Shown here: in pieces, positions 20,403-29,308 of the stretch
Numbering within the stretch: the first letter of the stretch is position 1
Layout: the number at the start of each line of letters is the position of its first letter
NCBI GenBank assembly: GCA_963811265.1
Contig: CAWEQS010000026.1
Span: forward strand, 682,001 to 746,000
DNA from: JAOUJD01 sp963811265
GTDB taxonomy: Bacteria; Pseudomonadota; Gammaproteobacteria; Burkholderiales; Burkholderiaceae_F
Direction: 5' to 3'
DNA: 64,000 nucleotides
Made by a program: the position numbers and the translations under genes
Notes under the pieces: model-generated
Told to the model about the DNA's origin: nothing
The model's database searches: none
The model's input: the letters and a program-made list of their open reading frames with translations, nothing else

Positions 20403-20409
20403 GGACCCG

Positions 20410-20805
20410 ATGTCTCCCGACTCCCAGCTCCCCGCCGACCGCGTCGCCGTGCTTCGCATGATGCCGATGCCCGCGGACGCCAACATCCACGGTGACGTCT
20501 TCGGCGGCTGGATCATGGCGCACGTCGACATCGCCGGCGCCGTGCCGGCCGCGCGCCGCGCCGGCGGCCGCGTGGCGACGGTCGCCGTCACGTCGTTCGT
20601 GTTCAGGCACCCGGTGTTCGTCGGCGACCTGGTGAGTTTCTACGCCGACATCGTGAAGACCGGCACGACCTCGATCACCGTCGAGGTCGAGGTCTACGCG
20701 GAACGCAACCGCCTGCAGAAGGAAGTGGTGAAGGTGACCGAGGCCACCCTCGTCTACGTCGCCACCGACGACCAGCGCAAGCCGCGTCCGCTGCCGTCGG
20801 TGTGA
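20410..20805 (+). CDS. yciA: Acyl-CoA thioesterase YciA
   Basis: A 131-residue hotdog-fold thioesterase. The stretch MPADANIHGDVFGGWIMAHVD (quoted as ADANIHGDVFGGWIM) carries the family's N/H..GD..GG catalytic region, and FVFRHPVFVGDLVSFYADIV follows as in YciA. It cleaves a range of acyl-CoAs to free acids. A GAGGA sequence precedes ATG 20410. It is coupled to the SDR upstream and converges on the amidase gene. Confidence 0.93.
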   Translation: MSPDSQLPADRVAVLRMMPMPADANIHGDVFGGWIMAHVDIAGAVPAARRAGGRVATVAVTSFVFRHPVFVGDLVSFYADIVKTGTTSITVEVEVYAERNRLQKEVVKVTEATLVYVATDDQRKPRPLPSV

Positions 20806-20822
20806 CGCCCGGCGGCCGGGCG
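20806..20822. terminator. GC-rich hairpin between converging yciA and amidase
   Basis: CGCCCGG (20806-20812), a three-base loop, then CCGGGCG (20816-20822) begin directly after the yciA stop. There is no T-run on either side, so termination strength is doubtful. Confidence 0.4.
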
Positions 20823-20838
20823 GCCGCCATCTCGGCGC

Positions 20839-22161
20839 CTACAGCGCTTCCAGCTGCTGCTCCACCCACCGCGCTGCGGCCAGCGCCCGGACGTCGTCCC
20901 CGGGCCGCGCGACCACCTGCAGGCCGAGCGGGAGTCCCGACTCGCCGTGCGCGAGCGAGCGCGGCACCGGAACGTTGACCTGCGGCACTCCGAGCAGGTG
21001 CCACGGCCGATTGAACAGCGGGTCGCCGGTGCTGCCGAGGCCATGTGGCGCTTCGCCGGGCGCGCTCGGTGCCAGCAAGACATCGGCGTCGCCGAACAGC
21101 GTGTCGATGGAGGCCGCGCAATCGCGTCCCGCCTTGATCGCCGCCACGTACCCGTCCGCGCTGACCGCCCGTCCTTCTTCGATCAGGTCCGCGAGCCTGG
21201 CCGATAGCAGGTCGCTGCGGTACTGCAGTTCGGCGCCGAGCGCCCGGGCCGTCTCGAAGAGCTGCACCGTCTTCTGAGCGTCGGCAAGACCCGCGAACGA
21301 GTCGCCGTTCGCGTTCTGGTCGTACGGCCACTTGAGCTCGCGCACGCGCGGGTTCCGACTGGCCAGCAGCCGCGCGACGCGTTCGAGCGCAGCCATCATC
21401 GACGGCGCCAGCTGCGACGCCCACGGCGTGGCCGTCCAGCCGATCGAAACCGGGCCGGCCTTGGCCGGCGCGTGCTGGAACTCGGGCTTGAGCGCGACCG
21501 CCGCGGCGATCAGGGCGGCGTCCTCGACGCTGCGCGCGAACACGCCGATCACGTCGAGCGTGTCCGATACCGCCTTGACGCCGGCGCGCGGCACCAGGCC
21601 GCGCGTCGGCACGAAGCCGACGACGCCGCAGAACGAGGCCGGACGGATCACCGAGCCCGCGGTCTGCGTTCCGGTCGCGAACGGGACCATGTGCGACGCC
21701 ACGGCGGCGGCCGACCCGCTCGACGAGCCGCCGGGCGTGTGCTCGAGGCCGTGCGGGTTGCGCGTCGGCCCCGGGGTGAAGTTCGCGAGCTCGGCGCTGA
21801 CCGTCTTTCCGAGCACGTAGCCGCCAGCGCAGCGCAGGGCGGCCACCGACGCCGCATCGGCGTGCGGCACGTGCCCGGCATAGATCGCCGAGCCGTACTC
21901 GCTCGGTATGTCGGCGGTGTCGATGTTGTCCTTCACCGCGACCGGCATGCCGTGCAGCGGCCCGCGCCAGTCGACGATGTCGTGCTCGCGCGCCGTCGCC
22001 AGCGCGCGCGCCGGGTCGAACCACGCGAACGCGCGCACGTCGGGCTCGTGCTCCTTGATCGCGTCGATGAACGAATGGGTCACGGCCTCGCACGAGACCT
22101 CGTGCCCGGCGATCATGCGGGACAGGCGGGTGGCGGACAGTCGGTTGAGCGGCGTTTTCAT
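20839..22161 (-). CDS. Amidase-signature-family hydrolase
   Basis: A 440-residue amidase-signature enzyme. The Ser-cisSer-Lys triad is visible: lysine in MPVAVKDNID (near residue 75), the glycine/serine-rich motif PGGSSSGSAAAVA (near 145-157) and the nucleophile region GTQTAGSVIRPASFCGVVGF. The Phe-Cys-Gly-Val segment resembles allophanate-hydrolase and aryl-amidase relatives rather than GatA, and no gatB/gatC is near, so tRNA amidation is unlikely. The substrate is unknown. It sits downstream of the beta-oxidation operon with a 142-base gap and is probably transcribed on its own. Confidence 0.88.
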   Translation of the reverse strand: MKTPLNRLSATRLSRMIAGHEVSCEAVTHSFIDAIKEHEPDVRAFAWFDPARALATAREHDIVDWRGPLHGMPVAVKDNIDTADIPSEYGSAIYAGHVPHADAASVAALRCAGGYVLGKTVSAELANFTPGPTRNPHGLEHTPGGSSSGSAAAVASHMVPFATGTQTAGSVIRPASFCGVVGFVPTRGLVPRAGVKAVSDTLDVIGVFARSVEDAALIAAAVALKPEFQHAPAKAGPVSIGWTATPWASQLAPSMMAALERVARLLASRNPRVRELKWPYDQNANGDSFAGLADAQKTVQLFETARALGAELQYRSDLLSARLADLIEEGRAVSADGYVAAIKAGRDCAASIDTLFGDADVLLAPSAPGEAPHGLGSTGDPLFNRPWHLLGVPQVNVPVPRSLAHGESGLPLGLQVVARPGDDVRALAAARWVEQQLEAL

Positions 22162-22303
22162 CGGGGTTCCGATCGCGGGCCGGCGGCCCGCTCCGAGGTC
22201 GAATCTAGCGGAACCCTTTCCGCCTGCGCCCGGCTGAAGTCAACAAACCGGGCGGTCCCGGGCGCGCTTGTGTGACCAGGGTCCTTGCGCCCGCGCCAGC
22301 GGA

Positions 22304-23131
22304 CTACAGGAACAGGTCCGGCATCAGTTGCCGGCTGCCGGGGACCACCGAGTAGCCGGAGAAGTCCGTCACTCCCGCCTTCGCCAGGACCTCTTCGTCG
22401 ATGAAGAAGTTGCCGGTCGTCGCGGCCGCGTCGGAGGTCAGGATGGCGTAGGCGGCGTCGGCCATGATGTCCGGCTTGCGGCAGTGCTCGGGCTGCACGC
22501 CGGGGATCATCTGCAGCGCCGCGGTCTGGATGACCGTGCGCGGCCACAGCGCGTTGACGGCGATGCCGTACGGCCGGAACTCCTCCGCGTGCCCGAGCAC
22601 GCACATGCTCATGCCGTACTTGGCCATCGTGTAGGCGACATGCGGCGCGAACCACCGTGCGTCCATGTTCAGCGGGGGCGACAGCGTGAGGACGTGCGGG
22701 TTGCGCCCGCGCTCGGCAGACTGCTTCAGGTACGGAAGGCAGGCCTGCGTGCACAGGTAGGTGCCGCGGACGTTCACGCCGAACATCAGGTCGAAGCGTT
22801 TCATCGGGGTGGCGTGCGTCGGCGTCAGGTTGATGGCGCTGGCGTTGTTGATCAGGATGTCGATGCCGCCGAACGTCTCGGCCGTCTTCCGCGCGGCCGC
22901 GACCACCTGGTCCTCGTCGCGGATGTCGCACTGGAGCGGCAGCGCCCTGCCTCCCGCCTGCTCGATCTCGGCCGCCGCCGTGAAGATCGTTCCGGGCAAC
23001 CTCGGGTTGGGGTCGGTCGTCTTGGCCGCGATGGCCACGTTGGCGCCGTCGGCCGCTGCCTTCTTCACGATTGCCAGCCCGATGCCGCGCGACGCGCCGG
23101 AGATGAAGATCGTCTTGCCTTGCAGGTTCAT
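22304..23131 (-). CDS. SDR oxidoreductase, HSDL2-like
   Basis: A 275-residue SDR from ATG 23131 (MNLQGKTIFISGASRGIGLA). The cofactor motif SGASRGIG, NNAS in ILINNASAINL and the YxxxK element in AYTMAKYGMSM are in place. The segment LTLSPPLNMDARWFAPH and the C-terminal FFIDEEVLAKAGVTDFSGY are characteristic of the hydroxysteroid-dehydrogenase-like-2 group, which is linked to fatty-acid metabolism. It is the last gene of the beta-oxidation operon. The preceding hydrolase frame runs into it without a stop codon. Confidence 0.88.
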   Translation of the reverse strand: MNLQGKTIFISGASRGIGLAIVKKAAADGANVAIAAKTTDPNPRLPGTIFTAAAEIEQAGGRALPLQCDIRDEDQVVAAARKTAETFGGIDILINNASAINLTPTHATPMKRFDLMFGVNVRGTYLCTQACLPYLKQSAERGRNPHVLTLSPPLNMDARWFAPHVAYTMAKYGMSMCVLGHAEEFRPYGIAVNALWPRTVIQTAALQMIPGVQPEHCRKPDIMADAAYAILTSDAAATTGNFFIDEEVLAKAGVTDFSGYSVVPGSRQLMPDLFL

Positions 23132-23873
23132 GTCGGATCCTCGGACTTTCCGGAGGCCCGGCAGCACCTCCTCGATGATGTGGTCGGCCAGACGCTGGGC
23201 CACCTTCGCGTACAGCCTGGGACCGGGATGGAAGCCGTCGCCGGCCATCAGGGACGGGTCCATCACCCCTTCCATCGCGGCATGCGACACGGCTTCCCGC
23301 CCGGCGAACCACCGCGCCTGCGCCTCGTTGTAGCGGCGCGCGTGCCGTCCGGCGTACCACGCCAGCGGCTGCGGCAAGCGCCGGAAACTTCTCCATCTCG
23401 GGCAGCGCGGAAAAGACCACGTGCTTCACACCCGCGCGCTGTCTCATCTGTGTGGCGATCTCGTCGCGCTTGCGCAGCGCGAGCCGCAGTGGCACCTGCT
23501 TCGTGATGTCGTTGACTCCGGCGAGGACCAGCCCGATGTCGGCCCTCCGCAAGTTGCCGTCCATCAGCATCTGGAGGACGTCTTCGGATCGCGCGCCCGT
23601 CCGGGCAACCAGCTGCCAGCGAACCGCGGCGCCAGTCCGCCTGGCGAGCACGCGGACGAGATGACCGGAAAGGGCCTCCCCCTGCGTGGCCGCGCCAACG
23701 CCGGCTGCCGCAGAGTCGCCGGCGATCAGCAGCCGCAGGCGCACCGCACCTGTCCCCGCCGCGCCGGTCCGGGCCCCGGCGGCCTCGGGCAGCTCCGGCG
23801 CCGTGCGGCGCAAGCGGCCTGCCTGCACATACAGCAGCGGCCCGAGCACGACCTTGGCGGCGACGTGGATCAC
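23132..23873 (-). pseudogene. SGNH/GDSL hydrolase, frameshifted
   Basis: Starting at GTG 23873 (GTGA overlap with the thioesterase stop), the frame gives an N-terminal hydrophobic region, then RLLIAGDSAAAGVG (block I with the nucleophile Ser) and LVLAGVNDITKQV (block III, GxND). One extra base at 23376-23377 breaks FPALPQPLAWY. The second part carries block V as MAGDGFHPGPRLYAKVAQRL. This is a ~247-residue esterase of the SGNH family. After the second frame there is no stop before the SDR start; a second one-base insertion near 23150-23200 would create the usual ATGA overlap, but I cannot place it. Confidence 0.7.
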
Positions 23874-24301
23874 TTGTGCTTCGGCCAGAGGATCATCTGC
23901 GTGCACCGGAAGAGCGCGATCGCCTTGCCGCTCTCCACGTGCGTCACCACGGAGTCCCACAGCTGCGTGGTCCTGCCCTGGTGAGCGGCGCGCGCTTCCG
24001 CCCGCAACGAGCCTTCGGTCGCCGTGCCGATGAAGTTCGACTTCAGTTCGATGGTCGTGAAGTTCGTCGCGCCCTCCGGCAGGTGCGCGATCGTGGCGTA
24101 ACCCGCGGCGGTGTCGGCCAGCGCGATCACCGAGGCGGCGTGCAGGAACCCGTTGGGCGCGAGGAACTGCGGACGGATGACGTATTCCATCGCAACGAGG
24201 CCCTCGGCGACCTCGACGACCTTCATGCTGAACCAGCCCGGCAGGTTGTCGCCACTGCGGTGGTTCAACTTCTCTGGTGTCATGCCCGGGCGCAGCGGCA
24301 T
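23870..24301 (-). CDS. PaaI-family hotdog thioesterase
   Basis: A 143-residue hotdog protein with the PaaI-type segment LAPNGFLHAASVIALADTAA (residues ~47-66), where the catalytic Asp follows the central helix, and ELKSNFIGTATEG. It probably hydrolyses an acyl-CoA or aryl-CoA ester arising in the surrounding beta-oxidation pathway. ATG 24301 is used; an internal ATG at 24283 (MTPEKLNH) is a possible alternative start. It is 13 bases from the upstream hydratase and overlaps the SGNH gene by four bases. Confidence 0.87.
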   Translation of the reverse strand: MPLRPGMTPEKLNHRSGDNLPGWFSMKVVEVAEGLVAMEYVIRPQFLAPNGFLHAASVIALADTAAGYATIAHLPEGATNFTTIELKSNFIGTATEGSLRAEARAAHQGRTTQLWDSVVTHVESGKAIALFRCTQMILWPKHK

Positions 24302-24314
24302 GGCGGCTCCGCCG

Positions 24315-25079
24315 TCAGCTGAACTTCGAGAAGTCCGGCGCGCGGCGCTCGTAGAACGCCGTGAACGCCTCCTTCGCCTCCGGCTGCCGCAGCATCGCGC
24401 TGAACGACTTGGCCTCCTCGATGATGATCTTCTCGACCATCGGCCTCCAGCTGGCCTTCATCAGCCGCTTGGTCTCGCGCACCGACGCCGGCGGCAGCTT
24501 GTTGAAGCGCTCGGCCTGCCTGACCGCGTAGTCGAGCACCTCGGCGGGCGGCAGGATGCGGTTGACGATCTTCATCTCCAGCGCTTCCTCGGCGCTGATC
24601 GGATCGGCCAGCAGAAGCTTCTCGACCGCCTTGTGGTAACCGGCGTTCATCGATACCAGCACGCTCGACGCGAACTCGGCGCACAGGCCGAGCGACACGA
24701 ACGGCATCGAGAACATCGCGTTGTCGGCGCAGTAGACGAGGTCGCTGTGCATCAGCATCGTCGTGCCGATGCCGACGGCCGCCCCGTTGACCGCGACGAC
24801 GACCGGCTTCTCGCAGTAGCCGAGCGCCTGCATGAACTGGAACACCGGCGCATCCAGCCCCGCCGGCGGGTTCTTCATGAAGTCCTCGAGGTCGTTGCCG
24901 GCGGTGAAGATGTCCTTCTGCCCGTGGATCAGCAGCGAGCGGACCTGGCCGTCGTCGTTCGCCGCGGCGATGGCGTCGGCCATCGCCTGGTACATCGCGA
25001 CGGTCAGCGCATTCTTCTTCTCGGGCCGCGCGATCTCGATGCGGGCGACTCCGTTGACGGTCTCGGTGCGGATGGTCAT
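24315..25079 (-). CDS. Enoyl-CoA hydratase/isomerase family protein, isomerase-like
   Basis: A 254-residue crotonase-fold enzyme. The oxyanion-hole region is VAVNGAAVGIGTTMLMHSDL and the second loop is SMPFVSLGLCAEFASS. The first hydratase glutamate position is not filled as in ECH, while the LG-x3-E-x2-SS pattern matches the glutamate of peroxisomal-type delta3,delta2-enoyl-CoA isomerases. I infer an isomerase that moves double bonds of unsaturated acyl-CoAs into the oxidation path. Its start overlaps the NTF2-like gene stop (ATGA). Confidence 0.83.
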   Translation of the reverse strand: MTIRTETVNGVARIEIARPEKKNALTVAMYQAMADAIAAANDDGQVRSLLIHGQKDIFTAGNDLEDFMKNPPAGLDAPVFQFMQALGYCEKPVVVAVNGAAVGIGTTMLMHSDLVYCADNAMFSMPFVSLGLCAEFASSVLVSMNAGYHKAVEKLLLADPISAEEALEMKIVNRILPPAEVLDYAVRQAERFNKLPPASVRETKRLMKASWRPMVEKIIIEEAKSFSAMLRQPEAKEAFTAFYERRAPDFSKFS

Positions 25080-25561
25080 CGAGTCTCCTGGGTTGGTTCA
25101 CTGGACGCAGACCGGCGGGCGAACTCCCCCAGCGACCGGGCGGCCTGCTTCCTGATCCTGTTCTGGACCATCGGCGTCCAGCCGAGCAGCAGTCCCTGAA
25201 CGCCGAGCGCCTGGCGGGCCCAGCGCCAGAGGCTGAACCGGTCGATCTGGCGGACGATGCGGCCGTTCGAGATCGCCATTTCGGTCTGGATGCGGTTGAC
25301 CACGCGTCGCCCGGTCGCGCCGAAGGTGTAATGCGCCGTCCACTCGACGCGCGCCCGCGCCGGACTGTCCTCGAGGATGTTCACCTGGATGCCGAGATCC
25401 TCGGCGCGCGTCAGCAGCATCGCCCACATCATGCGAGCGCCCCGGGCGTTGAGCAGCGGGAACACCGGATCGCTGAACGTCGCGTTTTCAGCGTACAGCA
25501 GGCCCATGGTGTAGTGATCCTGCACCATGAATGCCTCGTAGAACTGTTCCGCCACGCCCAT
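25076..25561 (-). CDS. NTF2-like (SnoaL-type) fold protein
   Basis: A 161-residue protein from ATG 25561 with the cone-shaped NTF2-like pattern: an N-terminal helix (MGVAEQFYEAFMVQDHYTMG), ATFSDPVFPLL, then WTAHYTFGATGRRVVNRIQ and ENGRI-type ISNGRIVRQIDRFSLWRWA. Such proteins bind or isomerise hydrophobic ligands. The conserved FSLWRWARQALG end is common in proteobacterial homologues placed in fatty-acid operons. It is coupled by ATGA overlap to the isomerase gene. The exact role is unknown. Confidence 0.75.
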   Translation of the reverse strand: MGVAEQFYEAFMVQDHYTMGLLYAENATFSDPVFPLLNARGARMMWAMLLTRAEDLGIQVNILEDSPARARVEWTAHYTFGATGRRVVNRIQTEMAISNGRIVRQIDRFSLWRWARQALGVQGLLLGWTPMVQNRIRKQAARSLGEFARRSASSEPTQETR

Positions 25562-25599
25562 CGTTCCGCTCCGTCGGCACGCTCCCGCCGCTCGCTTCG

Positions 25600-26799
25600 C
25601 TAGACCCGCTCGAAGATACCCGCCGCGCCCATGCCCGTGCCGACGCACATCGACACCATGCCGTAGCGGATGTTCTTGCGGCGCATCGCGTGGATCAGCG
25701 TGGCCGAGCGGATCGCGCCGGTCGCGCCGAGCGGATGGCCGCGCGCGATCGCGCCGCCGATCGGGTTGACGACGTCGGGGTTCAGCCCGAGGTCCTTGCC
25801 GACCGCGAGGGCCTGCGCGGCGAACGCTTCGTTCAGTTCGATCCAGCCGAGGTCGTCCAGCTTGAGGCCGGCGAGGCGCAGCGCGGCCGGAATCGCTTCC
25901 TTCGGCCCGATGCCCATGATCTCGGGCGGCACGCCCTTGATCGCGAAACTGACGAAGCGCGCGAGCGGGGTCAGGTTGAACTGCTTCAGCGCGCGCTCCG
26001 ACACGACGATCAGCGCGCCGGCGCCGTCGGACATCTGGGAACTGTTGCCGGCCGTGACGCTGCCCTTGGCGGCGAACACCGGCTTCAGCTTCGCCAGCGC
26101 CTCGAGCGTGGTCTCGGCGCGCGGGCCTTCGTCCTGCTTCACGGTGCGCGTGCGGACGTCGAGTTCGCCGGTCGCCAGGTTCGGGAACTTCTCGACCACC
26201 TCGATCGGCGTGATCTCGTCGTTGAACTCGCCCGACTCGATGCCGGCGATGGCGTTCCTGTGGGAACGCAGCGCGAACTCGTCCTGCATCTCGCGCGTGA
26301 TCTTCCACTGCGCGGCGACCTTCTCCGCGGTCAGGCCCATGCCGTAGGCGATGCCGACGTTCTCGTCCTTCGCGAAGATCGCCGGGTTGAACGCCGGCTT
26401 GTTGCCGGTCATCGGCACCATGCTCATCGACTCGGCGCCGCCGGCGATCATCACGTCGGCTTCGCCCACCCGGATGCGGTCGGCGGCGATCGCGACCGCG
26501 TTCAGGCCGGACGAGCAGAAGCGGTTGATCGTCATGCCGCCCGTGGTGTTGGGCAGCCCCGCGAGCAGCACCGCGATGCGCGCCATGTTGAGGCCCTGCT
26601 CGGCCTCCGGCATCGCGCACCCGATGATCGCGTCTTCCACCGCCTTCGGATCGAGGCTCGGCACCTGCGACATCGCATTGCGGATCGCGGCGACCAGCAG
26701 GTCGTCCGGCCGCACGTTGCGGAACGCGCCTTTCGGCGCCTTGCCGATCGGCGTCCGCGTCGCGGCGACGATGTATGCGTCTTGTACTTGACGGGTCAT
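25600..26799 (-). CDS. Acetyl-CoA C-acyltransferase (3-ketoacyl-CoA thiolase)
   Basis: A 399-residue thiolase. The acyl-accepting cysteine is in INRFCSSGLNAVA (near residue 91), the histidine region in GGAIARGHPLGATGA and the second cysteine in SMCVGTGMGAAGIF. Length and the neighbouring FadB-type gene, 13 bases upstream, identify it as the FadA/FadI-type thiolase that releases acetyl-CoA in the last step of each beta-oxidation round. Confidence 0.95.
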   Translation of the reverse strand: MTRQVQDAYIVAATRTPIGKAPKGAFRNVRPDDLLVAAIRNAMSQVPSLDPKAVEDAIIGCAMPEAEQGLNMARIAVLLAGLPNTTGGMTINRFCSSGLNAVAIAADRIRVGEADVMIAGGAESMSMVPMTGNKPAFNPAIFAKDENVGIAYGMGLTAEKVAAQWKITREMQDEFALRSHRNAIAGIESGEFNDEITPIEVVEKFPNLATGELDVRTRTVKQDEGPRAETTLEALAKLKPVFAAKGSVTAGNSSQMSDGAGALIVVSERALKQFNLTPLARFVSFAIKGVPPEIMGIGPKEAIPAALRLAGLKLDDLGWIELNEAFAAQALAVGKDLGLNPDVVNPIGGAIARGHPLGATGAIRSATLIHAMRRKNIRYGMVSMCVGTGMGAAGIFERV

Positions 26800-26812
26800 A
26801 GTTCGCTCCAGA

Positions 26813-29230
26813 TCAGTTCCGCACCGGTTTTCCGGTTTGCATCATGCCCATCATGCGTTCCTGGGACTTGGGATGGTTCACGAGCGTCATGAAGAACTTG
26901 CGCTCGAGGTCGAGCAGCCACTGCTCGTCCACCTGCGCCGTCGCCTCGACGTCGCCGCCGCACATCACGTCGGCGATCCCGCTCGCGATGAAGAAGTCGT
27001 GCTGGCTGATGAATCCGCCGTCGCGCATGTTCACCAGCTGCGCCTTGATCGTCGCCACGCCCGTGCGGCCCGCGACCGGGAAGGCCTTGGGCTTCATGGG
27101 CGGGCGATAGCCCGTGGCGTGCATCGCGAACGCCTCGCCGATCGCCGTCCACAGCAGCTCGTGGTTGTTGAACACGATCTGGTCGGTCGGGCGCAGGTAA
27201 CCCATCGCCTTGGCTTCGATCGCCGACTTCGAGACGTTGGCCATCGCCGCGTTCAGGAACCAGTTCTTCATGAACGGGAAGACGTCGGTCATGCCCGCCG
27301 CCTGCGCGGCCTGCGCCGCGCGCAGCGCGCCTTCCTTCAATCCGCCAGCGCCGGGAATCAGGCCGACGCCGACCTCGACGAGGCCGATGTAGCTCTCCAG
27401 CGAAGCGACCGCCTTCGAGCTGTGCAGGATGAGCTCGCAGCCGCCGCCGAGCGCCATGCCGCTCACCGCGGCGACGGTCGGCACCTGGGCGTACTTCAGG
27501 CGCATGAACGCGTCCTGCATCTTCTTCTCTTCGGCGCCGATCGCCTTCGCGCCGCCGCTCATGAACACCGGCATCATCGCCTGCAGGTCGGCGCCGACCG
27601 AGAACGGATCGTCCGGCGACCAGATCACCAGCCCGCGGTACTGCGACTCGGCGAGGTCGATCGCCTTCAGCAGGCCGTTGACCACGCCCGGGCCGATCGC
27701 GTGGACCTTGGTCCTGATCGAGAAGATCAGGACCTCGGCCGCCTGCCCGGACTCGAGCGTCCACACGCGCACCGCCTCGTCCTCGAACACCGTCTTGCCG
27801 CCGTTGTGCCCGCTGACCGATGTCTCTCCGGCGAGCGGCGCGCGGTACAGCTGCTTGCCGTACACCGGCAGCGCGGAGCGCGCGACGAACTTCTTCTGCG
27901 ACGGCGACCACGAGCCGTCCGGCGTGTGCACGCCGCCGGCCTTCGCGACCGGGCCCTCGAACACCCACTTCGGCAGCGGCACGCTGGCGAGCGCCTCGCC
28001 CGCGTCGATGTCGGCCTTCACCCACTCGGCGATCTGCTTCCAGCCGGCCGCCTGCCACGTCTCGAACGGGCCGGTCGACCAGCCGAAGCCCCAGCGCAGC
28101 GCGAAGTCGACGTCGCGCGCGGTGTCGGCGATCGACTCGGCGTGGACGGCGATGTAGTGGAAGGCGTCGCGGAAGATCGCCCACAGGAACTTCGCCTGCG
28201 GGTGATCGGTTTCACGCAGCAGCTTCAGGCGCTCGGCCGGGTCCTTCTTCTTCAGGATGCGGGCGACCAGGTCGTCCGCCTTGCCGGTCGATTCCACGTA
28301 CTCGGCCTTCGCAGGGCTCAGGACCTTGATCGCCTTGCCTTCCTTGCGATAGAAGCCCGCGCCGGCCTTCTGGCCCAGCGCGCCCTTCTCGACCAGCGCC
28401 TTCAGCACCGGCGGCGTCGCGAAGTGCTCGGCGAACGGGTCGATCGACGCCGGCAGCGTGTCCTGCATCGTCTTGATCACGTGCGCCATCGTGTCGAGGC
28501 CGACGACGTCCGCCGTGCGGAAGGTCGCGCTCTTCGCGCGGCCGAGCTTGGTGCCCGTCAGGTCGTCGACGACGTCGTACGCGATGCCGTACTTCGCGGC
28601 TTCCTTGATGGTCGCCAGCATGCCGAAGATGCCGACGCGGTTGGCGATGAAGTTCGGCGTGTCCTTGGCGCGCACCACGCCCTTGCCGAGCGTGCTGGTC
28701 AGGAAGGTTTCCAGGTCGTCCATGATCTGCGGACGCGTGGCCGGCGTCGCGATCAGCTCCACCAGGTGCATGTAGCGCGGCGGGTTGAAGAAGTGCACGC
28801 CGCAGAAGCGCGCCTTCAGCCCGGCATCCATCGCCTCGGCCAGCTTGGCGATCGGCAGGCCGGAGGTGTTCGACGCCAGGATCGCGTTCGGCGCGACGAA
28901 CGGGCCGATCTTCCGGTACAGGTCGTGTTTCCAGTCGAGCCGCTCGGCGATCGCCTCGATGATGACGTCGCAGCCCTTCAGCAGTTCCAGGCCGTCGTCG
29001 TAGTTGGCGGCCTCGATGAACTGCGCGTCGTCCTTCACGCCCAGCGGCGCGGGGTTCAGCTTCCTGAGGTTCTCGATGGCCTTCAGGACGATGCCGTTCT
29101 TCGGCCCTTCCTTCGCGGGCAGGTCGAACAGCACGACCGGTACCCGTGCATTCACGCAGTGCGCCGCGATCTGCGCGCCCATCACGCCGGCGCCGAGGAC
29201 GGCGACCTTGCGTACGACGAAGTTGCTCAT
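26813..29230 (-). CDS. Bifunctional 3-hydroxyacyl-CoA dehydrogenase/enoyl-CoA hydratase, FadN-type order
   Basis: An 805-residue fusion. The N-terminal half is the dehydrogenase with the NAD motif LGAGVMGAQIAAHC (residues ~10-23), the catalytic HFFNPPRYMHLVE and the linked C-terminal dehydrogenase domain. The crotonase domain begins near residue 500 (YRGLVIWSPDDPFSVGADLQ, ALGGGCELILHSSKAVAS, LIPGAGGLKEGA). This order (dehydrogenase first) is that of FadN rather than E. coli FadB. It catalyses hydration and oxidation of enoyl-CoAs and feeds the thiolase encoded 13 bases downstream. Confidence 0.93.
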   Translation of the reverse strand: MSNFVVRKVAVLGAGVMGAQIAAHCVNARVPVVLFDLPAKEGPKNGIVLKAIENLRKLNPAPLGVKDDAQFIEAANYDDGLELLKGCDVIIEAIAERLDWKHDLYRKIGPFVAPNAILASNTSGLPIAKLAEAMDAGLKARFCGVHFFNPPRYMHLVELIATPATRPQIMDDLETFLTSTLGKGVVRAKDTPNFIANRVGIFGMLATIKEAAKYGIAYDVVDDLTGTKLGRAKSATFRTADVVGLDTMAHVIKTMQDTLPASIDPFAEHFATPPVLKALVEKGALGQKAGAGFYRKEGKAIKVLSPAKAEYVESTGKADDLVARILKKKDPAERLKLLRETDHPQAKFLWAIFRDAFHYIAVHAESIADTARDVDFALRWGFGWSTGPFETWQAAGWKQIAEWVKADIDAGEALASVPLPKWVFEGPVAKAGGVHTPDGSWSPSQKKFVARSALPVYGKQLYRAPLAGETSVSGHNGGKTVFEDEAVRVWTLESGQAAEVLIFSIRTKVHAIGPGVVNGLLKAIDLAESQYRGLVIWSPDDPFSVGADLQAMMPVFMSGGAKAIGAEEKKMQDAFMRLKYAQVPTVAAVSGMALGGGCELILHSSKAVASLESYIGLVEVGVGLIPGAGGLKEGALRAAQAAQAAGMTDVFPFMKNWFLNAAMANVSKSAIEAKAMGYLRPTDQIVFNNHELLWTAIGEAFAMHATGYRPPMKPKAFPVAGRTGVATIKAQLVNMRDGGFISQHDFFIASGIADVMCGGDVEATAQVDEQWLLDLERKFFMTLVNHPKSQERMMGMMQTGKPVRN

Positions 29231-29308
29231 TGTGTTCTCCGTTTCAATCCCGTCACTTCTTCCCGATCATTCGTTTGCCGTTGGCTTGCCGCCAGTCTAG
29301 GCGTGCGC

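Noticed and set aside
22175..22191. GCGGGCC-GGC-GGCCCGC hairpin between amidase and SDR genes
   Set aside because: It has no T-run and lies upstream of the amidase gene rather than at its end or at the SDR end, so it was not listed as a terminator.
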